A DNA stretch of 32,847 nucleotides from Chara braunii (lineage: Eukaryota > Streptophyta > Charophyceae > Charales > Characeae), in assembly GCA_003427395.1 (NCBI GenBank), contig BFEA01000073.1, forward strand, positions 1,491,465 to 1,524,311, in the 5' to 3' direction. Positions 1 through 8,900 of the stretch are shown piece after piece. A program made the translations under genes and the position numbers. Position 1 is the stretch's first letter, and each line of letters begins with the position of its first letter. The notes beneath the pieces are model-generated. The model had not been told where the DNA came from. It saw nothing but the letters and a program-made list of their open reading frames with translations, and made no database searches.

Positions 1-835
1 AAAAAAAAAGAAAAAAAAGAGGACGATGAAGGACGAGGAGGAGCAGGAGGAGGAGGAGAGAAGGAGGAGATGAAAGCAGGAGGAGAGGAGAAGAAGAAGA
101 CAACAGGAGGAGGAGGAGGAGGAGGAGGAGGAGGAGGACCTGCCGGTAGTGTATGGGGATGACATAATAAAAATAAAAACAAGATGAAGGAGGATGAGGA
201 GGAGGAGGAAGAGGAGGAGGAGAGAAGGAGAAAACGAAAGTAGGTGTAGGAGGAGGAGAGAAGGAGAAGACAAAAGTAGGTGGAGGAGGAGGAGGAGAGA
301 AGAAGAAGAACACTAGAGGAGGAGGAGGAGGAGGTTGAGAGAAGGACAAAACGAAAGGAGGAGGGGGAGGAGAGAAGAAAAAGAAGAGGAGAGGAGGAGG
401 AGGAGGAGCAGGAGGACGAGGAGCAGGAGAGAAAAGAAAAAGACAAAATGATGATTAGGAGGAGGAGAAGAGAAGAAGAAGAAGGCGAGAGGATGAGGAG
501 GAGGAGAGAAAAGAAGGAGACAAAATGAGGGGGAGGAGGAGGAGGTGAGAAGAAGAAGAAGACGAAAGGAAGAGGAGGAGAGAAGAAGAAGAAGAAGAAG
601 AAGAAGACAAGAGGAGGAGGAGGAGGACAGAAGAAGAAGAAGTCGAGAGGAGGAGGATGCGGAGGAAGAAAGAAAAGAAGAAGACAAAATGATGACGAGG
701 AGGAGGAGAAGAAGAAGAAGAAGAGAGGAGGAGGAGAAGGAGAAGAGAAAAGAAGAAGACGAAATGAGGAGGAGGAAGAGGAGTGAAGAAGAAGAAGACG
801 AGAGGTGGAGAAGGAGGAGGTCGGCTGCCCATGAG
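1..835. repeat. purine-rich (GGA/GAA)n microsatellite tract
   Basis: More than 800 bases of almost pure A+G on the plus strand, built from irregular GGA, GAA and GAGGA units. Short interruptions occur, for example a normal-looking patch near 138-175. Every long reading frame here translates to low-complexity Glu/Arg/Lys on plus or Ser/Leu on minus, so none is a gene. A tract this long can form triplex DNA and is prone to slippage and assembly error. Confidence 0.95.
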
Positions 836-1140
836 GAGGAGGAGGAGGTCGGCATCTCGACCATGGGCAGATCGATGACGACCTGGCAGCTCGACGACAG
901 GCGGCGCGATGGGAGCTCCGCGCGACGAGGAGGAGGAGGTCGGCACCTCGACAATGGGCAGACGGCGATGACGGGCAGCGCGATGGGAGCTCTGCGCGAG
1001 GAGGAGGAGGTGGTGGGCTATGTGTGGAGGACACCTGGATGACGACGGAGCAGGGACAGCTTGATGACAACGCGCCAGGGGCCGGTCGATGGCGACGGGC
1101 AGGTCGATGACAACTAGCAGGTTGATGACGACAGCGGGGC
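836..1140. repeat. GC-rich degenerate minisatellite adjoining the purine tract
   Basis: Two to three imperfect copies of a unit of roughly 70-90 bp. Each copy starts with a GAGGAGGAGG run, continues through GTCGGCAcCTCGAC and AATGGGCAG, and ends in GCGCGATGGGAGCTC. The best copies start near 834 and 927, with a partial third at about 1000. Fragments such as GATGACGAC and GGGCAGgTCGATGAC continue to 1140. The repeat reads as an expansion at the edge of the microsatellite. It is open in one plus frame but has no recognisable domain. Confidence 0.6.
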
Positions 1141-1610
1141 TTCGAACTTTGTGGGCAGGGAGGGCAATCCCCCGTTCGAATTCGAATGCGGGACCGTAGC
1201 CCGCCAGGGGGGATGGGACAAGGCCTTTTTCAGCGACTGATCCTAGCCGCCGATCTTCGCAGATCGATCAGTCGCCGAAAAAAAGCCTGCCCCTCCCTCC
1301 TAGAAAGTCCAATTTTTTTTTTTCAAGCACTAGGTGGCTGGGGAGGCCGCCACTGGCCGAAAAAGGCCTCCCACCCCCCCCCGCACGCGAAATTGCGCTG
1401 GGCCCGCCCGGCGCCCAACTGGGGGACCCAACCAGCCAGGCTGCCCGGGAGCCCTACCGGACGAAGGCCAGGCCGCCGGGCGGTACCGATTGCCATATTT
1501 TAGGGTACAGTCTTTCCCTGGTATATGTTGTTGTCAGTGTTTCAGATTTTTAGGAATAATGCAAACAGTTCAGATATCTTACCCGGTAATAATACTATGG
1601 GCATATTGAA
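1141..1610. other. unassigned GC-rich spacer
   Basis: No gene recognised. It contains a small palindrome, GTTCGAATTCGAA at about 1174-1186, a T11 run near 1312, and a proline/glycine-rich open frame that is explained by base composition. The last 100 bases turn AT-rich and lead into the SINE target site. Confidence 0.5.
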
Positions 1611-1633
1611 TTTGGTTAAATAATCCACCGGAC

Positions 1634-1645
1634 TAGGTCAGTTGG
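1634..1645 (+). promoter_or_regulatory. Pol III A box (SINE internal promoter)
   Basis: TAGGTCAGTTGG fits the A-box consensus TRGYNNARNNGG except for one pyrimidine position. It starts 11 bases after the element's 5' edge, as expected for a tRNA-derived head. Confidence 0.65.
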
Positions 1646-1677
1646 TAAGGCACGCAAGTGGCATTCAGGAGGTCTTG

Positions 1678-1688
1678 GGTTCAATCCC
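1678..1688 (+). promoter_or_regulatory. Pol III B box (SINE internal promoter)
   Basis: GGTTCAATCCC matches the B-box core GWTCRANNC exactly. It starts 44 bases after the A-box start, within the normal tRNA range. Confidence 0.75.
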
Positions 1689-2477
1689 CATCGGCCTCAT
1701 GTACCTTCCTGGGCATGCTTGGCGCCCGACACCTAGAGATAGACCATTGGTCCCCCCAATTGGCATTAAAAAGCAGTGTCTGCTGATGTTCATAGGGGGA
1801 GGGGTAATCGGGGAGGCACGGCGACTGGCCACTCAGATGATGCTCGGTCCCTCTGCTTCCGGCTGTCCCCTGGTCGGTGCGTCCCCCATTGGGGGTTCCC
1901 TGAAGGCAATCAGGGCCACCCTGGGCTGAAAAGGCCACCCTATGTCAGATTAGACACAATATTGAATTTACCTGGGCTGGTTAGTCCGATGATAATACCT
2001 CAAGGCCATCGCCCTTTTAAAAAAAAAAAAAAAAACAGCGACTGGCCACTCAGATGATGCCCGGTCCCTCTGCTACCGGCTGTCCCCTGGCCGGTGTGTT
2101 CCCCATTGGGGGTTCCCTGAAGGCAATCAAGGCCACCCTGGGCTGAAAAGGCCACCCGATGTCAGATTAGACACAATATTGAATTTACCTGGGCTGGTTA
2201 GTCCGATGATAATACCTCAAGGCCATCGCCCTTTTTTTTTATAAAAAAAACAGCGACTGGCCACTCAGATGATGCCCGGTTCCTCTGCTACCGGCTGTCC
2301 CCTGGCCGGTGTGTCCCCCATTGGGGGTTCCCTGAAGGCCATCAAGGCCGCCCTGGGCTGAGAAGGCCACCCGATGTCAGATTAGACACAATATTGAATT
2401 TACCTGGGCTGGTTAGTCGGATGATAATACCTCAAGTCCATCGCCCTTTAAAAAAAAAAAAACATTTTGGTTAAATA

Positions 2478-2596
2478 CTGGGTAAATAGTAACTGTTGGT
2501 GTTGACGTTTTTTGCTTGCCTTCTGAGTTATACCCGCATCACTGTAAGGTTAGATTGTAGAACGTTTACAGGTAACTTACAGGATAGTGTTTGACC
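2478..2596. other. unassigned short spacer
   Basis: Ordinary AT-balanced sequence between the SINE target-site duplication and the next repeat. No feature was seen. Confidence 0.4.
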
Positions 2597-3190
2597 TGGT
2601 CGACACCCAGAGAGGTACTAGTAGCGGCACTAACGAGGGCAGTGAGAGAGCAAGAGGTGGCGGTGGAAATGCTTCTGGCTAGGTGGTAATAGTGGAGACA
2701 GGGAAGAGCAATCTTGAGGTGTACCCATTGATATCATTACCCCCACAGAGACCCAAGGGTGCGTGGTGGGAAACCCGCCATGGCACCTCAGGCTCTTCGC
2801 GGCTTATGCATAGCGAGGATAAGGGGGTGTTGTGTCCGGTGCTGTGAGGTAAAGCTACTTGTTCTTTTGAGGTCACATTGTTTTAGTTGATCGCACTGCA
2901 GTTTCTGCAGTGGCTTGGTTGACACCCAGGGAACTACTAGCAGTGGCACTGCCAAAAGCAGTGAAAGTGCATGAGGTGGCAGTGGGAACGCTTCTGGCTA
3001 GGTGGCAACAGTGCAGTACCAAAAGAGCAAACTTGAGGTGTACCCATTGAGATCGTTACACCCACAGAGATCCAAGGGTGCGTGGTGGGAAACTGCCATG
3101 GCATCTCAGGCTCTTTGCGGCTCGTGCATGGTGAGGTTAAGGGGGTGACATGCCCAGTTCTGTGGCGCTAGCGCATTGGCAAGAAACAGG
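2597..3190 (+). repeat. two diverged direct copies of a repeat of about 275 bp
   Basis: Copy 1 (about 2597-2876) and copy 2 (about 2917-3190) align end to end with an offset of about 320 bp. Shared blocks include GACACCCAG, GCTTCTGGCTAGGTGG, CTTGAGGTGTACCCATTGA, AAGGGTGCGTGGTGGGAAAC and a terminal AAGGGGGTG. Substitutions and small indels separate them, so the duplication is old. No coding potential is conserved between the copies. Identity is unknown; it may be an internal piece of a non-autonomous element. Confidence 0.75.
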
Positions 3191-3462
3191 GTGGTCACAT
3201 AGTATAGTCTCTATCTGTAGTAGTGATCTGGACTGTTGGTTTTTGAGAGACCTTGGGGATAACGAGTCACAATGATTTACTTCAGAGAACTTTTCATGGA
3301 AGGGACGCTGGACCCGGTTTCCAGCCAAGCAGCAGCTGGGTAATGGCCCCAGTACCACTCCGGGTAGAATTGTGAGTTCCCCAGCCTCAAGTCCTATTAT
3401 TATCATTACATAATAAAAGCTACATAATACATACCAAAAAAAAGAAAAAAAGAAAAAGAAAA
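3191..3462 (+). other. possible SINE/LINE 3' region ending in TATTATTATCATTA
   Basis: Unique sequence after the duplicated repeat. It ends in a TATTATTATCATTAC run at about 3395 followed by an A-rich stretch, which resembles a non-LTR element tail. No reading frame of interest and no clear boundaries. Confidence 0.35.
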
Positions 3463-3524
3463 CATCTCCTTATGCGGGACTTATTCTGCAAACCACTTAG
3501 AATTACTGTTATTGTTAATTATTA

Positions 3525-3568
<44 letters not shown>

Positions 3569-3569
3569 G
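3463..3569 (+). mobile_element. non-LTR element 3' end with (ATT)n tail, copy a
   Basis: A 42-bp block containing CATCTCCTTATGCGGGAC and CTGCAAACCACTTAGAATT is followed by about 60 bases of TTA/ATT repeats. The same block recurs at 3584 and 3944, each time leading into (ATT)n. That is the pattern expected when a LINE- or SINE-type element keeps its 3' end and a simple-repeat tail. Only the 3' end is visible. Confidence 0.6.
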
Positions 3570-3583
3570 ACGTGAAACTAAAT

Positions 3584-3650
3584 CATCTCCGTATGTGGGA
3601 CTTAGGCTGCAAACCATTAATGATTTTTATTATTATTATTACTATTGTTT
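3584..3650 (+). mobile_element. non-LTR element 3' end with (ATT)n tail, copy b
   Basis: CATCTCCGTATGTGGGAC and CTGCAAACCA match copy a with a few changes. The tail is shorter (about 25 bases). It starts only 15 bases after copy a's tail, so it is either a tandem duplication or an insertion into the existing tail. Confidence 0.55.
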
Positions 3651-3943
3651 TACCATTAGCGCGTAGCAGCTACTTGCCGCCAAATTCACCTGACTCCCAT
3701 TTGTAACTTACAAACACGTGTGGTATTGTCAGGTCCAGGCCCCCAGCTGGTTTACCATGTATAGCACATAGCTACAATATTAGAAGATTGTGGTATGTAA
3801 AACTGTGATTTCGAAAACTTGAAGTTCAAAGATTCAATATTACTCCATCAGCAAGCTGCACAGTGGGCGGTGCATTGTCTCTCTTCCCCCCACCGCTCCT
3901 CCAAGCGAAAAAAGGAAAACACAGCAAGGAAGGGAAAATAAAT
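3651..3943. other. unassigned spacer with an 18-bp repeat of exon sequence
   Basis: No gene seen. CTCCATCAGCAAGCTGCA at 3844-3861 is repeated exactly at 4075-4092, inside the filamin-type exon. It could be an imperfect target-site duplication or a small templated duplication made when copy c was inserted. Confidence 0.5.
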
Positions 3944-3986
3944 CATATCCTTGTATGGGACTAGGTCTGCAAACCACTTAGGATTA

Positions 3987-4043
<57 letters not shown>
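3944..4043 (+). mobile_element. non-LTR element 3' end with (ATT)n tail, copy c
   Basis: CATATCCTTGTATGGGACT and CTGCAAACCACTTAGGATT match copies a and b, followed by about 58 bases of (ATT)n. The tail stops 8 bases short of the putative splice donor of the minus-strand filamin-type exon, so this insertion probably sits in the host intron. Confidence 0.6.
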
Positions 4044-4051
4044 TCTATTAC

Positions 4052-4360
4052 CACTTAGAATTGTGATCTTTCCTCCATCAGCAAGCTGCAGACTGTCCGT
4101 GCCCAGGAGAATCTGGATAGTGTAGGTCCCACTTCGGGTATATCTGTATGTGACCTCCATGGCCCCGGTTGTGACATTAACCACCGCATTCAAAAAGACT
4201 GGCAGTTCGCGGGAGAATTTGGTGACAAATGTCGGCGGGTTTGTCGCTATAGGATTCCCAAAAGTGTCGGCCGGCCAGATTGTGAATCGCAAATTGGATC
4301 CAGCAACTCCACCTGTCAATGCCACTCCGGATGCGTAACACTTGGATGCCGATGGCTGAC
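4052..4360 (-). CDS. exon fragment coding one filamin-type Ig-like domain
   Basis: A minus-strand frame open from 4385 to beyond 4052 reads as a single Ig-like filamin/ABP280-type repeat of about 103 residues. In order it shows an N-terminal SKCYASG motif, then GGVAG, then an FTI..AD.FGNP strand-turn, a middle valine-rich section, and a C-terminal EVTYRYTRSGTYTIQI motif. Filamin repeats typically show S-K-x-x-x-x-G, a D-x-x-G-N turn and a Y-x-P/R-x-x-x-G-x-Y motif. A putative acceptor, TGTGCAG (4361-4367 reversed), and donor, G|GTAATA (at 4052/4051), would give a 309-nt exon in phase 1 at both ends. Such domains act in actin crosslinking or in cell-surface proteins. The rest of the gene is not visible. 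An LTR adjoins 11 bases upstream and an (ATT)n tail 8 bases downstream, so this is probably a disrupted or relict gene. Confidence 0.6.
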
Positions 4361-4574
4361 CTGCACATTCGTGTGGTACATCAGATCAGACACACAAGTG
4401 CAATCAGACTCTTTTTCTTCTCACTTGGCATGCATGCAAACGGATGGCAGTCCAAGCTGGCGCCAGGCGCCCACACAAAACTCAGAGATATTCAAGTCGA
4501 AAACACAGTTTGGATACAAACTCGCTTCAGATTGGCTATGGCGCCTGAGCGCCTACACAACTCCCTCTCTACGC

Positions 4575-4580
4575 TTTATT
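4575..4580 (-). promoter_or_regulatory. polyadenylation signal AATAAA in the LTR
   Basis: AATAAA on the minus strand, about 290 bases downstream of the TATA-like box, as expected in the R region of an LTR. Confidence 0.55.
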
Positions 4581-4862
4581 CACATCACTGTTCACACGCA
4601 CACCACACTAGATCTCCCTGGATATCCCACGCACACACACAACTCACTCACTCACTCACACTGAGTCACACGCTGTAGACTAACTCTAGGCTATGGCGCC
4701 TATGGCCGTCGACTAACTCTCGCTACTAGCAGCGATGGCTGCTCTATCTCCCTCGTAACCCACTTCAACTTCGGGCATCTGCAGACCACCTCGCACAAGA
4801 CGCCTGGGCAGTGCTTCCGCATGGCTCATGCAGAATGAATGAATGGATGGACGCCGCCGCTT

Positions 4863-4870
4863 GATTTATA
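4863..4870 (-). promoter_or_regulatory. TATA-like box of the LTR promoter
   Basis: TATAAATC on the minus strand, inside the LTR and about 500 bases from its 5' (right) edge. Transcription would start near 4835 and run leftward. Confidence 0.5.
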
Positions 4871-5084
4871 CTTCTGTTGGTCGTTGGTCTGCCCCTTTTC
4901 CACGGGTCCGTGGTGCACACAGTCCCACATGGTACTTGCTGAATGGACAAGGTGAGACTGGGACTGGGTACCGCCGACTAAGCAAAGTTGGACTACCCAC
5001 TTGCCCACTTGCCTCTGGCCTAGCATGAGTAACACTTGAAAGGCCACTTCCGGACCCTCCGGAAGTCTGTGGACTTCGCCTTTT

Positions 5085-5172
5085 GGAGCTGTAGAAGCTA
5101 CGACCTTGACCTTTCCGGACTGTAGCAGCTACGACCTTGACCTTTCAGAGTTGCAACAGCTATGACCTTTAC
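5085..5172 (-). repeat. three tandem 31-bp repeats in U3
   Basis: Units starting at about 5091, 5122 and 5153 share a GTAGCAGCTACGACC-like core followed by TTGACCTTTC. The first two are nearly identical and the third is diverged. Repeats in this place, roughly 220-300 bases upstream of the TATA-like box, often act as LTR enhancers. That role is inferred. Confidence 0.65.
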
Positions 5173-5376
5173 ACAGCGATGACCCCTACTTGACAGACCT
5201 ACGGTTCAAGACCCAACACCTACACATACCTATGACAGACAGCAGTCAACTATCAAAACACAGGTCACAGGTTCAAAACACACAAGGGTCGACTTGATAC
5301 TGTACACAGTGAGGTAAGGTCTAGGGATCGAGCCCTAGGGTCTGCATCTGTTACTGCAAAGGTGAAAACCGTTTCA

Positions 5377-5384
5377 CTCCCCCC
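5377..5384 (-). other. polypurine tract of gypsy element 1
   Basis: GGGGGGAG on the minus strand immediately precedes the LTR start TGAAAC. In Ty3/gypsy elements the plus-strand DNA primer maps exactly here. Confidence 0.7.
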
Positions 5385-5414
5385 GACCTAAATTTGAGGT
5401 CCTCCGAGAATACT

Positions 5415-6700
5415 TCAGTCCAAGGCGGGACCTTTACCTTTCTTATCTCTCTCATAGGCTCGAACTACATAGGGAGCGGTCTCTTGAAGTTCTGTCTGTG
5501 TGAACCAGCGGTCGTCCTCTGGTTCTTGAAAAGAGAATCTGACTTTATACCGTTTCTGTGGACGACCTCTACCTCCTGTTCTGAACACATCTTGACCTAC
5601 TATGTGGTCAATGCCGTACCTTCCATCCATGTCCGGGGGGATCATGGATCTCCGTGATGGAAACTGTTGACTTGTAGTACAGGGCAACAACTTTGACGCA
5701 TGAAAAACTGGGTAGGTGTGGAGGTGTGCTGGAATCTCGACTGTGTAGGACAGTCCATCCTCTCCGCCCTTGACTTCTAAGACTGGCCACGGTCCTTGGT
5801 ATGCAGGCAATAACTTCTGCGAGATGTTTTCCTCAGGAGCAAACTCCTTTGACTTGTCCCAGGCTAAGTCGCCTACTTGGAACTATGATGGGCGGCAGTG
5901 CTTGTTAGCTTGTTCCATCATATTCTGTTGGCCCTTCCTGAGGTTCTCAATTACGGTAGCAATCTCTCTTTCGTGCTGCGGAGCAAACTCCCTAGTACCG
6001 GGCGGTAGCCTCTGAACCTGATTCCGGTTCAGTCCTTCAAACGGTCTATGTGGTCTAACGGACTTCTACAACTCATTGGGAGTGTGATAGGTCGCTAAGT
6101 GCACACTATTGTTATATGCGCTGGCTACCTTGGGAAGCCTAGTTAACTTGACCGGGTCTAATATACATTCTGAGAACTTGCTGCAGAATTTTGTTCATCT
6201 GTTCAGTCTGTTCGTTAGTCTCTGGATGGCGGTCAGACGACATCAACAATCTAGAGCCATAGACTCTCATCAACTCCTGCCAGTTCTGACTAGTGAACCT
6301 GGTATCCATGTCACTAACTATGAACAACAGTATGCCGTGTTCACTAACCCAATGATCAAAAAACTTTTCTATCACTAAGTTTGTATGTGCCTCTGAAGGC
6401 AAGGGAACAAAAACTGCATACTTGCTAAATCTGTCAACTATAACCATGAATTGGCTCTTGCTATGCCTACTCCTGACCCCAACATCCATGAAGTCAATGA
6501 ACACAGAGTCTCCGTGTCCGTCGGGAATAGGCAAGGCTCTGAGAAGACCAAGAGGGGCTCGCGTAGTGGCCTTATTCCGTAGGCACACCTTACAACTGCG
6601 TACATACTCTATGCAGTCGGCCTTCATGCCAGGCCACATATACGTGCGAATGAGGTTGGCTAATGTCTTTTGTCAACCAAAGTGTCCCTCTGTGTCGTGG
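5415..6700 (-). pseudogene. gypsy element 1 integrase with chromodomain-like tail
   Basis: The minus strand encodes a GPY/chromovirus-type integrase in two main open pieces. The upstream piece (6639-6139) has a C-x-x-C (residues 16 and 19) of the HHCC zinc finger and a catalytic triad at Asp49, Asp110 and Glu146. That leaves 35 residues between the last two, the DD35E spacing. The zinc-finger histidines lie upstream at about 6660-6690, across a TGA. The usual D-G-Q-T-E context of the glutamate is altered to N-E-Q-T-E. The downstream piece (5810-5415) begins with a Q-G-P-W-P-V motif and has H-P-V-F-H-like residues (YPVFHASKLLP). It ends in a chromodomain-like segment at residues about 64-115, with a final tryptophan. 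The middle (5811-6138) is interrupted by stops. Integrase inserts the cDNA; chromodomains bias targeting to modified chromatin. Confidence 0.85.
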
Positions 6701-6888
6701 CATTCCCCTAAGATCAAACTACGGATCTCTTCATTGTTGGGAACGCATAGTCGGTCGGCTACACTAGTCTTCTCAAATAGCAACCCATTTGTAGTGCGGT
6801 AGTCTGGTTCAGACTTTGGAGACTCTCTAACTCTCTTGAGAAAATCACTAAAGACAGGGTCCTGCGTTTAAGCTTCCTTGACTTTTTG

Positions 6889-7599
6889 TTATAGGTCTCT
6901 CCCTATGTCTAAGTAGTGAACCATTGCTCCGAAGTAATCAGCTCTCCTACTCAGAGCATCCGCAACTACATTGTACTTTCCTTTGATTGGCTTGAGCTCA
7001 AAGTCGAACTGGTCTATCTCTATGGCCCACCTAGTAAACTTAGGTGTCATCTTGGCCTGCGGCTTTAACCACCTCAGCGTCTCATGGTCTGAATACACTT
7101 TGAAGTGTCTCCGAAGCAAGTAGTGCTTCCAATGATCTAGTATTTGCCTGAGAGCGTAGAGTTCCCTCTCATAGGTTGATGTCGCTACCTTCTCTGAAGG
7201 CATCCTAGCAGACATAAACTCTACGGCTCTATACCCATTGCCATCATCTTGTTGTAAAACAACACCTATCCCATACTGACTTGCGTCAGTGGTGACAACA
7301 AAAGGCAAGGACAGATCGGCTACCTTGAAGACTAGGTACTCTATCAAGGCCCGCTTCAGCTTCTTCAGGGCCGACGTACAGTCTCTATCCCACTTCCAGA
7401 TTGCTTCTTTCTTCAACAACCTGCGAAGAGGTGCAGTGATGGTAGAAAAACTTCTTACGAACTTCCTATAGTAATTTGCTAGGCCAAGGAACGACCGCAA
7501 TTCTATCAAGGTGCGGGGCGTTGACCAATCTCTAATCGCCGTTGTCTTACTGTCCTCAGGTCTTATGCCATTTCCATCTAAGACGTGGCCCGAGTACAA
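6889..7599 (-). pseudogene. gypsy element 1 reverse transcriptase thumb and RNase H
   Basis: An uninterrupted 236-codon frame. Residues 1-90 hold the RT thumb/connection motifs (GHVLDGNGI, then LRSFLGLANYYRKF). The RNase H domain follows, with the carboxylates Asp105 (TTDAS), Glu146 (YERELYAL), Asp171 (YSDHETL) and Asp214 (VADALSRR) all present. It degrades the RNA strand of the RNA:DNA hybrid during reverse transcription. It is the best preserved part of the element, but the codons before it are broken by a TAG at 7696-7698 and a frame change, so it is not translated as an intact Pol. The listed start is only where the frame opens; no genuine start codon is expected within Pol. Confidence 0.88.
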
Positions 7600-7931
7600 A
7601 ACTTGTGTCTTTTCCCACTCGCACTTCTTCGCGTTGATCTTGAAGTTAGCTTCCCTCAGCTTCTCTACGACCTGCCTCAGATTACCCTCATGCTCCTAGA
7701 GGGTCTTACTAAACACTAGAATATCGTCTAAGGACACCACTACAAATCATCTAACCATGATCGAAACAGATCGTTCATAAAGCGCTGGAATGTAGTTGGC
7801 GCATTGGTTAGTCCAAAGGGTATCACTATAAACTCGTAGTGCCCATATCTAGTATTGAATGCTGTCTTGTACTGATCATCATGGTGGACTTCTATCTGAT
7901 GATAGCCTGACTTCAAATCTATCTTAGGGAA
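7600..7931 (-). pseudogene. gypsy element 1 reverse transcriptase palm, broken
   Basis: Between the two long frames, the minus strand still shows the RT palm: an IDLKSGYHQ block carrying the first catalytic aspartate, then [11 protein letters not shown], then LDDILVF. The Y-x-D-D box is at 7723-7734 and reads Ser-Leu-Asp-Asp, so the usual tyrosine is replaced. A TAG at 7932-7934, a frame change near 7750-7770 and a TAG at 7696-7698 break the frame. This polymerase is clearly dead. Confidence 0.8.
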
Positions 7932-8900
7932 CTATTTGCAGCCCTGCACCCGATCTAACAGATCATCTATACAGGGCAGTGGTTCTACATTCTTCACGGT
8001 GACGGCATTAAGACCCCTATAGTCTATGCACATTCTAAGTTCCCCCTCCTTCTTGGGGACAAAAAGAACAGGTGCTCCAAATGGAGACGAACTGGGCCTA
8101 ATCCAACCCTTCTTTAGGAGCTCGTCTAACTGCTTGCACAACTCCTCTAACTCCTTTGGGGACATCCTATACACGGCTCCCTTCGGAGTTCTACTGCCAG
8201 ACTCTATCTCAATGCGATGCTGGATCGACCGCGGTACGACTCCTTTAGGCGGCTGAGATAAGTTTGCGTATTCTTTCAGTGGCTTGGCAATGATCGGATT
8301 GGTGGGTTCCTCTTCCTTAGGTTCAGTGACAGGTCTGACATAGGCTACAAAAACTTGTTCCTCTAATAGCTCCTTCTTCATTAAGCGCGCGAACGCTGGA
8401 GCACTGAAGCAGCAATGTGTCAGGGAGTTGTCTACTCCTGACACATGAAACAGGCGAGCAGTCTTAACTTCACCTGACGGACTAGGGAGCCTACACTCAT
8501 GCTCTCTCAAATGGAGTGTGACCCCTGCTGCCTCTCCCCAGTCCATTCCTTGGACCTTATCAAATGGGAGATTATCTTCTATGAGGAGAGTCAGGGAATG
8601 AAGAACTCTCTCTACCTTCCCATTCTTCTCTGGGATGAAGTACAGATGGACTCCCTCGACGTAATCCTCGACTCGCATAGTGCGATTCTCTACGAGGATA
8701 TTGACTCTAGGGTCTTCTAACTTTTGGACCTTTAGATTCAGCTTTAACTTTTGCAACGCTTTTCTACTAATATAGCTGCAAGTGGCCCCACTGTCTATAA
8801 GGGACCCTACTCTGCCTCTAAAGACTTCTACATCTACCAGAACTAGCTGTCATTTACTGTCCTTCTTCATTTTGGCCCAAGCGGGCATCCTCTCCTTCAA
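7932..8900 (-). pseudogene. gypsy element 1 protease and reverse transcriptase fingers
   Basis: The frame is open from 8849 to a TAG at 7932-7934. Near its start is the aspartic protease motif L-I-D-S-G-A-T at about 8780-8800, with D-S-G as the catalytic triplet (8787-8795), followed by a retropepsin-like fold. The RT N-terminus follows, with a [12 protein letters not shown] block, [20 protein letters not shown] and [12 protein letters not shown]. These are classic Ty3/gypsy RT motifs 1 and 2. A TGA at 8850-8852 cuts the frame just before the protease; the same frame is open again upstream to about 8960. Protease would cleave Gag-Pol. The downstream catalytic palm is broken, so the piece is non-functional. 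Confidence 0.85.

Larger units (their letters stand above)
1611..2477 (+). mobile_element. tRNA-derived SINE with three tandem 3' monomers and a 12-bp target-site duplication
   Basis: TTTGGTTAAATA at 1611-1622 is repeated exactly at 2466-2477, bracketing the element (1623-2465). The head (about 1623-1818) is tRNA-like and carries Pol III A- and B-box matches. The body is a 215-217-bp monomer present three times in tandem, starting at about 1819, 2036 and 2251. Each monomer starts with a GCGACTGGCCACTCAGATG block and ends with a GGCCATCGCCCTTTT plus oligo(A) tail. The copies differ by only a few substitutions. SINEs are non-autonomous and are mobilised by a partner LINE. Because the oligo(A) lies inside the array, each monomer looks like a complete SINE 3' end. 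The three copies arose either before insertion or by later unequal exchange. Confidence 0.82.
4372..5376 (-). repeat. 3' long terminal repeat of gypsy element 1
   Basis: The left edge is TGTGGTACA at 4372 and the right edge is GTTTCA ending at 5376, giving the canonical TG...CA termini and a length of about 1005 bp. It sits directly behind a G-rich polypurine tract and 38 bases behind the integrase stop. On the minus strand it contains a TATA-like box (4863-4870) and a downstream AATAAA (4575-4580), consistent with U3-R-U5 order. U3 also carries three 31-bp repeats. A short (CA)n/CTCA run near 4631-4670 lies in U5. Confidence 0.78.

Noticed and set aside
280-1042. Long Glu/Arg and Ser/Leu open frames
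   Set aside because: They are translations of GGA/GAA microsatellite; no domain and composition follows the repeat.
1170-1190. Pol III B box at GTTCGAATTC
   Set aside because: Fails the final C of GWTCRANNC and no A box lies upstream; it is a simple palindrome.
1623-1700. A functional tRNA gene
   Set aside because: A- and B-box words are present but the acceptor stem and cloverleaf do not form; the TSD and the tail show it is a SINE head.
4319-4678. Plus-strand frames over the LTR (His/Thr/Ser-rich)
   Set aside because: They lie antisense to a well-defined LTR and its (CA)n run; no domain.
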